This document shows positions 15,786 through 24,966 of a stretch of DNA of 64,000 nucleotides, one piece after another (the first letter of the stretch is position 1; the number at the start of each line of letters is the position of its first letter). The DNA comes from Pleurocapsa sp. FMAR1 (GTDB taxonomy: Bacteria; Cyanobacteriota; Cyanobacteriia; Cyanobacteriales; Xenococcaceae). The translations under genes were made by a program, and so were the position numbers. The stretch covers positions 4,588,001 to 4,652,000 of the forward strand of contig NZ_OY762512.1 of the NCBI RefSeq assembly GCF_963665995.1. The letters run 5' to 3'. The notes beneath the pieces were generated by a model, which saw only the letters and a list, made by a program, of their open reading frames with translations, was not told where the DNA came from and made no database searches.

Positions 15786-18700
15786 ATGAAGCAAAATTCA
15801 GATAAACCAGTCAATCTGAGCAATGGTACAGCAAACTCTCCTAATCGGTGGCGTAAAATAGTTATAATTACAGCTATTTTGCTTTTAGGTGGTGCAGGTG
15901 GTGGCTTAGTTTATGGTTGGTATTTTGTGCAGCGCAAGCTAATACCTTTAGTAGAAAAAGAAACAGGAAATTATCTTCATCGTCCCCTCGAACTAGGAAA
16001 TCTAAAAAGCATATCCTTTGTAGGTGCCAATTTTGGCAATAGCGCACTTCCTGCAACAGAGGATAATCCTGATTTTGTCACGGTCAAAACAGTAAAGGTT
16101 AATCTTGCGCCACTTTATTTTTTACGTAAGCGCAAGCTAAAGCTAGACATTATTTTACAAAAGCCTAATGTCTATATTGAGCAGGATAAATCAAAACTAT
16201 GGACTCCTACAGATTTTGGTTCAGATGACAATTCAAACAAGCAAATTGTTGAAGTACAGTCTATTCAACTTCAAGGTGGTCAACTTTCTTTAGCTGCTTA
16301 CAATACAGAAAAAGCAGCCTTAAATCCAACTGTTACTGCCGACATAGATAATATTACCGTTCGCCCTATTAATGAGGTAATTCAGTTTAATGCTGTGGCG
16401 CAGTTGGTAAAAGGGGGAAGGTTTACTGTTGATGGTCAAGGAAATAATCAAACAGGAATTATTAATCTATCTGTATTAGCGCAGCACCTAAATGCTTCTG
16501 AAGCAAGCAATTTATTGGCTTTACCGATTGAATTAAATCAAGGAAATATTGACGGTAAAATTGACGTAACATTATCTAAAGCTCCTATTCCTGAATTACA
16601 AGGAAAGCTAGATTTAAATAATGTAAGTCTGCAAATCCCTAATTTGGTTAAACCTTTTAGTCATAGTAACGGTCAGGTTTCTTTTGCAGGTACAAAAATT
16701 GAATTAGATAATATTGCCACTAAGTTTGGTCAAGTATCAGGGAAAGCTTCTGGTTCACTCGATTTAGCAGATAAGGGAAATTATCAAATTAATACCAAGA
16801 TCGAACCTGTAAAAGCCAAAAAGGTAATTGATGCTTTAGAGTTAGATACACCAGTACCAATCAAAGGCAAAATAAAAGGCAACGCTAGGGTTAGAGGAAC
16901 ATTAGACAACCCTGTAGTGCAGTTTGATATCGCTACTGCTAGTCCTAGTCGTATCGACAAAGTAGATTTTAAAAAGATTGATGCCAATCTAGAAATAGTC
17001 GGTACAACCCTATCAGTAAAGCAATTTACTAGCTTACCCAAAACTGGAGGCAAAATTGAGGGCAATGGCAATTTACAGCTAGACGGCTTACAAAACCTAG
17101 CTTTTAATATTTCGGCAAAAAACGTTTCAGGTAAAGCGATCGCCAAAGCCTATAATAATAAACTACCTGTAGATATTGGCTTAATTTCAGGTACAACCAA
17201 AATATCTGCTCAAGCAGGATTATCCACTCTGCAATTTCGAGATGGCAAGACTAATTTTACTTTGGGTAATGGTGTAGTTCAAGTAGATAACTTAGATTAT
17301 GACCAGGGTAAGTGGACATCTAAGCTAAGAACATTGGGGGTAGAATTTGGCAGCTTACCGTTCGGTAAAGGTAGCGCAACTACGATTGCTAAAGGAAAGA
17401 TTGATGGCGTGTTTGAAGTTTCAGGCACAAAGGATCTGGGTAATTTGAGTCAAGTTAAAGCCCAAGGTAAGGCTAATTTAACTACCGTTGGTGGTACGGT
17501 TGCTCTACCTAAAATTGCGATCGCTGATAATAGTTGGCAAGCAGACGCTAAAACTAAGAATTTAAAACTACGGCGTTTATTTCCTGATTTGCCCAACGAG
17601 TTTAATGACAATCTTAGCGGTGACTTTTCTCTGACAGGCAATATACCCGATCGCTCTCAACCTCAGACCTTAATCAATGGCTTTGGCGATTTAGCTTTAG
17701 CTAAAGGTCAAGTCAAGGTGGATGCCTTAAAAATAGTCGATCGAGATTGGACAGCCAACGTTCGAGGAATTGACCTCAAGCTTAAACAGTTGAGTTCTAC
17801 TACCCCAGATCAGTTTGCCGGCTTAGTTAATGGCAAGCTTAAGTTAGCAGGGACTACGGATAATATTACTCCAGAAGGAATTAGAGCCAACGGCAAAGGT
17901 AGTTTAACCCTGCCTCAAGGAGTTTTTGAGGCGGACAAACTAGCGATCGCCAATGGTAAATTCAAAGCCTCTGTACTGCCCCTGGGAGTAGATCTAAGCC
18001 TTTTTGCCGATCCAAAGTCGGATGATTTAAAGCTCACTGGACAACTGGGAGGACAGCTAGTAGTAACGGGCAAAGTAGATAATCTCAGTCCTACCGCCGT
18101 CGCAGCCAAAGGAAATTTGACCTTTAGCCAAGGAATCGATTTTTTAGAACAACCTTTGGGGGCAGATATAGCTTGGGATGGCAAACGGTTAGACGTGCTA
18201 CAGGCAAAAGGAGATGGTTTAGATGCCAAAGGGTATATCGTACTAGACAAGTCATTTTTTAGCGATATTGCCGATAAATTGGCAGCAGTAAATTATTTTG
18301 AATTTAAAATTCCCCAAGCGCGATGGATTAACATCAAAAAGTTACGCTTGCCCCTGCCTAGCTGGGCAGCTAATTTAGACTACTCAGGAAGGGGTGAGTT
18401 TTCAGGACAAATTAGCGGGACTCCCACCGCTATAAATATTGCTGGTGATTTGGGTTTAAGAAACTTTAAAGTAGAAAATGTAGAGTTCGATCCTTTTTTA
18501 GCAGGAAATATTCAGGTATCTCCTAAAACAGGAGTCAACTTAAAGCTAGATGAAGTTTTAACTACACCTTTATTGCCGAGTGGAGAAGACTTTGGTTCTG
18601 AACCTCAGGCTTTAGATAAGATTGAGCTAGTTCTAGATCGCAATTTTTCGCCTCAAGCTTTTGCGATCGCCCATGACGGCATATCCGTTAAAGGAGAAGG

Positions 18701-21374
18701 TAACCAAGAAACCTTAAAATTTACCACCCAAAATATTCCTTTAAAACTGCTTAAAGCCGCAGCCCTTAAAAGCAAAGATTTTAAAATCCCAGACAGTATA
18801 GCGACTCAACCTGTAGATGGCAAATTATCAGGAGATTTTAGCTTAAATCTTGCTACCCTGGCGACTTCAGGCAAAAATGTCGTCATCGATAACCCCGCTT
18901 TAGCAAGTATCAGAGGCGATCGCCTTCAGGGAAATTTTCAATATGCAGATAATTATTTTGCCATCCAAGATGCTGAATTTCAGCAAAGAAACAGCGTCTA
19001 TAAGCTCAAAGGCAATCTGATTCAAAAGCCTGATGATATTGATGTTGATGGTCAAGTCTCAATTGACGGGGGACAGATTCAGGATATTCTAGTGGCACTG
19101 CAAATTTTTGAATTAACAGATTTTAGCCGTATTTTTAGCGATCGCCTTTATGGCGACGCAGCAGATTTATACCAGCCTACTATGCCACCTAATCAGCAAC
19201 CAATATTTGACGTTGGCTTAAAAGATGCGTCTGTATTTGAACAGCTACAGTTACTATCAGCCATTCAAGCTTGGCTGGCTGATTTACAAAAACAACAGCA
19301 AAGTGCTTTGATTCCTCCCATTAGAAATCTCAAAGGGACTTTCGATGGCAAGATTAATGTGTCAGGCTCTTTAAGTAATGGCTTAGATTCTCAGTTTGAA
19401 TTTTTAGGTGAAAAATGGCGATGGGGTAATTTAGTTGGTGAAAAAGTTATTGCCAAGGGTAACCTTAAACAAGGAATATTGACCCTACTACCGATTTCAA
19501 TTCAGCTTGAAGACAATATCGTCAAAGACAAAGCTAAAAACAAAAATAGAACATCCACCCCTACTCTCTTATTCACAGGTACGTTTGGGGGAAAAACTCA
19601 ATCAGGACAGTTTAAACTAGTAGAAGTTCCCGTTAAATTAATCGAGCAGTTATTTTCCTTACCTCCAGAATTAGAATTTAACGGCTTAATCAACGCCAGT
19701 GCCAGTATCGCCGGGACTACCGATGACCCTCAAGCAAGGGGTGAAATCACCATTGATAATGCTTCTTTGAAAGACACTTCAATTCAAACTACCAAAGGCA
19801 GTTTTAACTATCAAAATGCTCGTTTAAACTTTTTTGCCAGCAGTATTATTGCCGAAGATGCCGATCCTGTAACCGTTAAAGGAAACATTCCTTATAAGCT
19901 ACCGTTTGCCAAAACTGAACCAGATAGCGATCGCCTTGAACTACAGTTAAACGTCAAAGACAAAGGTTTGGCTTTATTAGATATATTTTCTGGGGGAGAA
20001 TTAAAGTGGATTGATGGTCAGGGAGAAATTGCCCTAGACATTTCGGGAATTCTCGATGCCCAACAAAACCTGCCCAGAAAATTAGTCGCTCAAGGCACGG
20101 CTACTATTAATAATGCTACTGTTGCTGCCAAAAGCTTACCTAAAAACTTAATTACTAATATTAATAGTAAAATCTTTTTTGATTTAGATAATATTCGCGT
20201 TAATAGTTTTGAAGGAGATTTTGGTGGAGGCGAAATTCTCGCTGCGGGAACAATTCCTTTTAACAAGGATGTTTCCAAAAATCCGCTCACCATTGATTTT
20301 AACAATATCAAAATAGATGTACCTAAGCTATACAACGGAGGAGTGAAGGGAAAACTACAAATATTGGGTAAAGCTACAGAACCAAATATTGCTGGCGATG
20401 TAACTTTATTTGACGGTACGATTTTTTTAGGTGGTGAAGATGAGCAAAACAAGACGGTAGATAATATAGAAAATATAAATAATCTCGATCAAAAACTTAA
20501 TGCCATCAATCAACGTGCAGCAGCTGCGCAAAGTATGGCAGCCGTAACTCAATACAAGAATCTCAAGCTACAATTAGGAGAAGATATTCAAATTAGCCAA
20601 CCGCCAATCTTTACTTTTCTTGTCACAGGAAATCTGAATATTAACGGCACTTTTCTAGAGCCTAGTCCCGAAGGCACGATTAATTTAAAACGTGGTCAGG
20701 TTAATTTATTTACGACTCAACTCAACCTTTCTAGAGACTATCAAAACACGGCTCGTTTTTCTAATAACAATGGTCTCGATCCTTTTGTAGATGTATTACT
20801 TATTGGTTCAGCCCTAGAAACCAGACAAAGACAAGTTCCTAGCGAAGTATTGCCGACAGAAATTCCTGAAGCTTTTAATGTGGGAACGCTAGAAACCGTA
20901 AGAATTTCTGCCCAGGTCAAAGGGCTTGCTAGTCAAATCAGCAATAATAAAATTGAACTTACTAGTAGTCCTCCCCGTAGCCAAGCAGAAATTGCTGCTT
21001 TGTTAGGCGGTGGAGTTGTCGAAGCTTTGGGAAATAGCAACGGTACTTTAGGGTTAGCTACCTTGGCTGGTTCAGCCCTTTTTGGTAGCCTCAATGGAGA
21101 ATTTAACAATATTTTTCCCATTGGCGAATTGCGTCTTTTTCCCACTCAAATTATTGATGAAAATAGAGATAACGATCGCAATGATGCCCTAGCAGGAGAA
21201 CTTGCTTTTGACTTAATTGATAATTTTTCCTTTTCTGTACTAAAAGTTCTCAATACCGATATTCGCGCTCAGTATGGTTTTCGCTATCGCCTTGACAATA
21301 ATTTTGTGCTTCGGGGTTCGAGTAATTTCCAAGATAATAGTAGGGTCTTAATTGAATTTGAATCTCGTTTTTAG
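15786..21374 (+). CDS. tamB: TamB-like (DUF490) translocation/assembly module protein
   Basis: At 1862 residues this is the largest gene in the window. One membrane anchor (about residues 20-45, IVIITAILLLGGAGGG) is followed by a very long run of repetitive beta-rich segments of the AsmA/TamB type (repeated GKL-L-G, GNI and VDG patterns), then a C-terminal DUF490 domain. The end reads RVLIEFESRF with a terminal aromatic residue. Such proteins form a hydrophobic groove bridging inner and outer membranes, with roles proposed in lipid transport and outer-membrane protein assembly. The frame opens at 15753 with TTG; the ATG at 15786 gives a more normal cytoplasmic tail. Confidence 0.92.
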   Translation: MKQNSDKPVNLSNGTANSPNRWRKIVIITAILLLGGAGGGLVYGWYFVQRKLIPLVEKETGNYLHRPLELGNLKSISFVGANFGNSALPATEDNPDFVTVKTVKVNLAPLYFLRKRKLKLDIILQKPNVYIEQDKSKLWTPTDFGSDDNSNKQIVEVQSIQLQGGQLSLAAYNTEKAALNPTVTADIDNITVRPINEVIQFNAVAQLVKGGRFTVDGQGNNQTGIINLSVLAQHLNASEASNLLALPIELNQGNIDGKIDVTLSKAPIPELQGKLDLNNVSLQIPNLVKPFSHSNGQVSFAGTKIELDNIATKFGQVSGKASGSLDLADKGNYQINTKIEPVKAKKVIDALELDTPVPIKGKIKGNARVRGTLDNPVVQFDIATASPSRIDKVDFKKIDANLEIVGTTLSVKQFTSLPKTGGKIEGNGNLQLDGLQNLAFNISAKNVSGKAIAKAYNNKLPVDIGLISGTTKISAQAGLSTLQFRDGKTNFTLGNGVVQVDNLDYDQGKWTSKLRTLGVEFGSLPFGKGSATTIAKGKIDGVFEVSGTKDLGNLSQVKAQGKANLTTVGGTVALPKIAIADNSWQADAKTKNLKLRRLFPDLPNEFNDNLSGDFSLTGNIPDRSQPQTLINGFGDLALAKGQVKVDALKIVDRDWTANVRGIDLKLKQLSSTTPDQFAGLVNGKLKLAGTTDNITPEGIRANGKGSLTLPQGVFEADKLAIANGKFKASVLPLGVDLSLFADPKSDDLKLTGQLGGQLVVTGKVDNLSPTAVAAKGNLTFSQGIDFLEQPLGADIAWDGKRLDVLQAKGDGLDAKGYIVLDKSFFSDIADKLAAVNYFEFKIPQARWINIKKLRLPLPSWAANLDYSGRGEFSGQISGTPTAINIAGDLGLRNFKVENVEFDPFLAGNIQVSPKTGVNLKLDEVLTTPLLPSGEDFGSEPQALDKIELVLDRNFSPQAFAIAHDGISVKGEGNQETLKFTTQNIPLKLLKAAALKSKDFKIPDSIATQPVDGKLSGDFSLNLATLATSGKNVVIDNPALASIRGDRLQGNFQYADNYFAIQDAEFQQRNSVYKLKGNLIQKPDDIDVDGQVSIDGGQIQDILVALQIFELTDFSRIFSDRLYGDAADLYQPTMPPNQQPIFDVGLKDASVFEQLQLLSAIQAWLADLQKQQQSALIPPIRNLKGTFDGKINVSGSLSNGLDSQFEFLGEKWRWGNLVGEKVIAKGNLKQGILTLLPISIQLEDNIVKDKAKNKNRTSTPTLLFTGTFGGKTQSGQFKLVEVPVKLIEQLFSLPPELEFNGLINASASIAGTTDDPQARGEITIDNASLKDTSIQTTKGSFNYQNARLNFFASSIIAEDADPVTVKGNIPYKLPFAKTEPDSDRLELQLNVKDKGLALLDIFSGGELKWIDGQGEIALDISGILDAQQNLPRKLVAQGTATINNATVAAKSLPKNLITNINSKIFFDLDNIRVNSFEGDFGGGEILAAGTIPFNKDVSKNPLTIDFNNIKIDVPKLYNGGVKGKLQILGKATEPNIAGDVTLFDGTIFLGGEDEQNKTVDNIENINNLDQKLNAINQRAAAAQSMAAVTQYKNLKLQLGEDIQISQPPIFTFLVTGNLNINGTFLEPSPEGTINLKRGQVNLFTTQLNLSRDYQNTARFSNNNGLDPFVDVLLIGSALETRQRQVPSEVLPTEIPEAFNVGTLETVRISAQVKGLASQISNNKIELTSSPPRSQAEIAALLGGGVVEALGNSNGTLGLATLAGSALFGSLNGEFNNIFPIGELRLFPTQIIDENRDNDRNDALAGELAFDLIDNFSFSVLKVLNTDIRAQYGFRYRLDNNFVLRGSSNFQDNSRVLIEFESRF

Positions 21375-21506
21375 GCGTTGTTGATTTTATGTGTGACTTA
21401 CAAAAGAAGGCGTTGCTGAAAAATAATGATAAATCTTGCAAGATAAAGTTGAAGTTATCTGCGCCGAAGCAACACTAAAATTGAAAAGAAAATTTAACAA
21501 TAAATT

Positions 21507-21842
21507 CTAAGTAGGAACCTTTTGCCATTTCTGAGCAACTTTATCTATCAGCATTACCACTTGGGTAAGATCTTTTCCTTTATCTGCCAAACCATAGGTT
21601 ACTTGTGGAGGAATAGTTGCTTTGTAGTCTCGATAAATAATCTCCTCTCCTTCTAACTTCCGCAATCGTTCCGTTAAAACTTTCGCCGATATACCATCAA
21701 TTCTGCGTCTCAACTTTCCAAAGCGAGTCGGACCGTTGTTACTCAAAACCCACAAAATTTTTAGTGTCCATTGACCCGCTAACAAGACGAGAAGTTTCTC
21801 TGATGGACACTCTAAACACTCTAAATGTTCTTCTAATAACAT
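21507..21842 (-). CDS. HxlR-family winged-helix transcriptional regulator
   Basis: The 111 residues match the HxlR domain: a Cys near the N terminus (LECLECPSEKLL), GQWTLKILWVLSNNGPTRFGKLRRRIDGISAKVLTERLR as the winged helix, and YGLADKGKDL near the end. Several HxlR proteins (YodB, HypR, QorR) sense quinones or electrophiles through an N-terminal cysteine, and Cys9 or Cys12 could serve here. The gene is divergent from a set containing GST, a PEBP protein and an old yellow enzyme, which supports an electrophile-response role by inference. Confidence 0.9.
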   Translation of the reverse strand: MLLEEHLECLECPSEKLLVLLAGQWTLKILWVLSNNGPTRFGKLRRRIDGISAKVLTERLRKLEGEEIIYRDYKATIPPQVTYGLADKGKDLTQVVMLIDKVAQKWQKVPT

Positions 21843-21863
21843 AGCTAGTTCATTGATAGTTAT

Positions 21864-21885
21864 CTAGTTACTTTAAAGTACCTAG
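21864..21885. promoter_or_regulatory. Candidate HxlR operator (near-perfect palindrome)
   Basis: TAGTTACTTTAAAGTACCTA, extended by C and G outside, has only one mismatched pair. It lies in the 108-base gap between the divergent HxlR gene and the CDGSH gene, where an autoregulating HxlR dimer would be expected to bind. Confidence 0.5.
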
Positions 21886-21950
21886 TTGACTTTTAATAGT
21901 AGTAACTTATAGTAAGTAGTGCAAGCATTTATCACTATAAAGAAAACACA

Positions 21951-22225
21951 ATGGCTGAAACTACAAAAATTACAACTTTAGATAACGGTCCATTTCTGGT
22001 TAATGGCTCAGTTGTCCTTACTGATGCTGAGGGAAATCAATTTGACTTAACAAACAAACCTGAAGCACCTGTAGCACTTTGTCGCTGTGGTGAAGCAGTG
22101 CGGTCTTGTTGGTTTCCAGCAAAGAGCAACTGCTGAACCCGAAGGGAGGTTCTGGCTCAAGTCCTTTTTGTGACGGCTCTCACGGGAAAATTGGCTTCTC
22201 CTCAGCAGAACGAGCAGGTCAGTAA
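21951..22225 (+). pseudogene. CDGSH iron-sulfur protein gene broken by a short repeat insertion
   Basis: The first part encodes a normal small CDGSH protein up to VALCRCG. The remainder, SGSSPFCDGSHGKIGFSS, follows in another frame and ends in TAA at 22223. Between them lies repeat DNA with an in-frame TGA at 22134. Removing 56 bases (22092-22147) restores the exact consensus CxCxxSxxxPxCDGSH. Intact relatives bind a 2Fe-2S cluster with three Cys and one His. The truncated product (61 residues) lacks the last Cys and His and cannot form the cluster. Confidence 0.85.
22092..22147 (-). repeat. 56-bp repeat inserted in the CDGSH gene
   Basis: The stretch GCGGTCTTGTTGGTTTCCA followed by CAAAGAGC and ACTGCTGA matches the reverse complement of 25020-25065 with only a few differences. 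The source is therefore the hairpin block inside the 409-bp element at 24967-25375. Confidence 0.8.
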
Positions 22226-22366
22226 CATCTAAAATTAACTTCAATTGCTAAAGTAGTTTGGTAATTAAACAAAGCAGTTGTCACAGCTAATTCAATACAG
22301 GATAAAACTTTGTAACCTGGATTTTGTATGAAGTATGTACAACCGCAACCAAGGAGAAAATAACCA

Positions 22367-22468
22367 ATGCAGTCAGCAAATGGAGAAAGGTTAGTCAAAC
22401 AACTTCATCGCATTCAACCTAGCGTAAGCCGTCATTGGGGAGGAGACAAAAATTTTAGCCAGCGTTAA
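22367..22468 (+). pseudogene. Chimeric gene remnant (pirin-like 5' end fused to duplicated GST tail)
   Basis: AAGGAG precedes an ATG that opens a 33-codon frame. Up to SRHW it resembles the start of pirin-family proteins (HWVGDGF in the family, recalled from memory). From base 22438 the DNA is identical over 41 bases to the 3' end of the GST gene (23172-23212), but in a different frame, and a stop follows. The most likely history is a recombination that removed most of a gene between HxlR and GST. Confidence 0.55.
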
Positions 22469-22582
22469 AAAGATTTGCTCATCAAAGCAACGTAGAAAAA
22501 TAGCAATATTTATTACTTATTTCTTAAAATAAATATGTTTTCTTGCTATTACTGACCCCACTACTTATAGATTTTATCAACT

Positions 22583-23218
22583 ATGCCCAGTCTAATTTTT
22601 TACGGTACGCCCCAAAGTACCTATGTCCGAACCGTGCGACTGTTGCTAGCAGAAGCTAATATCAATGACTATGAATTGAAAGATATTGGTATTTTTAATG
22701 GCGATAACAAAACAGAAGCATATCTGGCTAAACATCCCTTTGGCAAAGTGCCTACGGTAGAAATAGACGGTATAACAATCTACGAAACCACAGCGATTAC
22801 CTATTACATTAACCAAAAGCTAGCTAAAGGTAAGTTTGCGCCCCCCGACCTTTTGATGCAAACTAGAATGTTGCAAATTATGGCAATCATTGATAACTAT
22901 CTCTATACTCCTGCTGTTGGCACAATTGTAATTCAAAACCTGATTGTTCCTAGTCAGGGAGGTGAAACAGACCAAGAAGCAGTACAAAAAGCGATCGCGC
23001 CAACTCAAAAAGCTTTAGAGGCAATTGAAGACTTATGTGTCGGTAGTCCTTTCCTCGTAGGCAGCATGATTAGCATTGCTGATTTTTATTTAATTCCAAT
23101 TTTTGTTTATCTCGAACAAACACCACAGTTTGCAGCCGTTACAGTTAACACGCCCAAGTTAAAAGCCTGGTGGGAGGAGACAAAAATTTTAGCCAGCGTT
23201 AAAAAGATTTGCGCCTAG
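22583..23218 (+). CDS. Glutathione S-transferase family protein
   Basis: The 211 residues show the GST layout: an N-terminal thioredoxin-like domain (YGTPQSTYVRTVRLLLAEA, then GKVPTVEIDG with the cis-Pro, then ETTAITYYI for gamma-glutamyl binding, about residues 5-75) and an all-helical C-terminal domain with SIADFYLIPI. A Ser at about residue 12-13 may be catalytic. It would conjugate glutathione to electrophiles. It sits in the HxlR-linked cluster. Its last 41 bases are duplicated upstream at 22438-22478. Confidence 0.92.
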   Translation: MPSLIFYGTPQSTYVRTVRLLLAEANINDYELKDIGIFNGDNKTEAYLAKHPFGKVPTVEIDGITIYETTAITYYINQKLAKGKFAPPDLLMQTRMLQIMAIIDNYLYTPAVGTIVIQNLIVPSQGGETDQEAVQKAIAPTQKALEAIEDLCVGSPFLVGSMISIADFYLIPIFVYLEQTPQFAAVTVNTPKLKAWWEETKILASVKKICA

Positions 23219-23231
23219 AGTCAGTAAGTAG

Positions 23232-23299
23232 GGTGGGCAAACTAAAGTCGAACCCTTTAGGGGGTCTTCTCTCATTTTTGCCGACTAAATTTGCCCACC
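23232..23299. repeat. Inverted repeat GGTGGGCAAA ... TTTGCCCACC
   Basis: Ten-base arms flank a central 48 bases that contain a smaller CCCTTTAGGGGG hairpin. A related structure with the same arms is at 58225-58278. It lies between the GST and PEBP genes and may terminate or attenuate transcription. Confidence 0.6.
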
Positions 23300-23325
23300 G
23301 TATTAAGTAATCAGTAATCAGTAAA

Positions 23326-23790
23326 ATGAAATTAAGACTCAAAGATTTAGAGATCACCAGCCCTGTATTTTCGACTTTATCAGCTATCCCCAAACTTTAT
23401 ACCAGTGATGGAGAGAATGTTTCCCCTGCTTTGCAGTGGAGCAAAATACCGCCAGAAACTAAACAGCTTGCATTGATTTGTCACGATCCTGATGCACCTT
23501 TACCTTGGGGATTTACTCACTGGATTGTTTACAATATTCCCGCCGACATTACCGAAATAGAAGAAGCTGGGGGAGATCTATTTACCGCAGGGGTTAACAG
23601 TTCTGGCAGCAAAGGTTATACAGGGCCTGCACCTCCATCGGGACACGGTGTTCATCACTATTATTTCTGGCTTTATGCTTTGGATAAATCTTTAGACCTC
23701 AAGGCTGGATTAAATCGAGAAGAATTACTAGATGCGATCGCCGATTCAATAACAGCACAAGCCAGATTAGTCGGAATTTACGAACGTTAA
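23326..23790 (+). CDS. YbhB/YbcL family (PEBP, Raf kinase inhibitor-like) protein
   Basis: The 154-residue protein has the phosphatidylethanolamine-binding protein signature: TSDGENVSPALQW, then CHDPDAPLPWGFTHWIVYNIP (CBS1), and GPAPPSGHGVHHYYFWLYALD (CBS2). Bacterial members have no settled function. It is in the same orientation as the GST and old yellow enzyme genes, 43 bases before the latter. Confidence 0.93.
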   Translation: MKLRLKDLEITSPVFSTLSAIPKLYTSDGENVSPALQWSKIPPETKQLALICHDPDAPLPWGFTHWIVYNIPADITEIEEAGGDLFTAGVNSSGSKGYTGPAPPSGHGVHHYYFWLYALDKSLDLKAGLNREELLDAIADSITAQARLVGIYER

Positions 23791-23833
23791 ACTATTCAAT
23801 TTTGAAACCATTCACTAGACTTTATCGTTAATT

Positions 23834-24958
23834 ATGACTTCAACAATAAACATTACTAATCTTCTCAGTCCTCTAAATGTAAATAAAGGTCTATCCCTAA
23901 AAAATCGAGTGGTAATGGCTCCCATGACTCGCTCGCGTGCTGGTGCAGAAAGAATGCCTAATGCTTTAATGGCAGAATATTATGCTCAAAGAGCAGGTGC
24001 GGGTTTGATTGTTACTGAAGCTACCAGCATTTCCCCACAGGCAGAGGGTTGGCAACATAGCCCTGGTATCTATACAGCAGAGCAAACTGAAGCTTGGAAA
24101 CAAGTCGTCGATGCGGTACACGCTAAAGGTACGCCAATCTTTTTGCAGCTTTGGCATACAGGAAGATCCTCTCACAGCAGTTTCCAAGAAAATAACCAGC
24201 TTCCCGTAGCACCTTCGGCAATTAAAATTGAAGGGGATGGAACTCATACAGCAAAAGGCAAACAGCCTTATGAAACCCCTAGAGCTTTGGAGACTGGCGA
24301 AATTCCTCAAGTCGTAGAAGATTACCGCAAAGCAGCCGCTAATGCCAAAGAAGCTGGTTTTGATGGAGTAGAAATTCATAGTGCTAATGGCTATCTAATC
24401 GATGAGTTTTTGCAATCTAAAACCAATCATCGTACTGATAAATATGGTGGAAGTATAGCCAATCGCTATCAGTTTTTAAAAGAAATTGTGGAAGCTATTT
24501 TAACCGTATGGGATGCAGAACAAGTAGGAGTCAGACTTTCCCCCAATGGTGTCTATAACGATATGGGATCACCCGATTTCCGTGAGACTTTTACTTATGT
24601 TGCTCAACAATTAAACAGCTATGATTTGGCATATATACATTTATTAGATGGTTTAGCTTTTGGTTTCCACGAACTAGGAGAACCAATGACCCTAGCAGAA
24701 TTTAGAAAGGTATATGATGGGGTGCTAATGGGTAACTGTGGTTACGATCGCAACTCGGCAGAAAAAGCGATCGCTTCTGGCGATGCTGACTTGATTGCCT
24801 TTGGTAGACCATACATTAGCAATCCCGATTTGGTTGCTCGTTTTGCTAACAATTGGGAGCTTAATCCTGATGCAGAGATGGCTATCTGGTATTCTTTTGA
24901 TGCCGAAGGTTATACCGATTTTCCCACATATCAAGAGTCTAATTTTGTTTCAAGTTAA
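23834..24958 (+). CDS. Old yellow enzyme family FMN ene-reductase (NemA-like)
   Basis: This TIM-barrel flavoenzyme reduces activated C=C bonds of enones, maleimides or nitro compounds with NAD(P)H. In 374 residues it shows NRVVMAPMTRSRA near the N terminus, QLWHTGR (about 105-111), the substrate-binding His182/Asn185 with the following Tyr187 in IHSANGYLIDEFLQ, and AFGRPYISNPDL near the end. It is the last gene of the HxlR-linked group, followed at once by a 409-bp repetitive element. Confidence 0.95.
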   Translation: MTSTINITNLLSPLNVNKGLSLKNRVVMAPMTRSRAGAERMPNALMAEYYAQRAGAGLIVTEATSISPQAEGWQHSPGIYTAEQTEAWKQVVDAVHAKGTPIFLQLWHTGRSSHSSFQENNQLPVAPSAIKIEGDGTHTAKGKQPYETPRALETGEIPQVVEDYRKAAANAKEAGFDGVEIHSANGYLIDEFLQSKTNHRTDKYGGSIANRYQFLKEIVEAILTVWDAEQVGVRLSPNGVYNDMGSPDFRETFTYVAQQLNSYDLAYIHLLDGLAFGFHELGEPMTLAEFRKVYDGVLMGNCGYDRNSAEKAIASGDADLIAFGRPYISNPDLVARFANNWELNPDAEMAIWYSFDAEGYTDFPTYQESNFVSS

Positions 24959-24966
24959 TATAGGAA

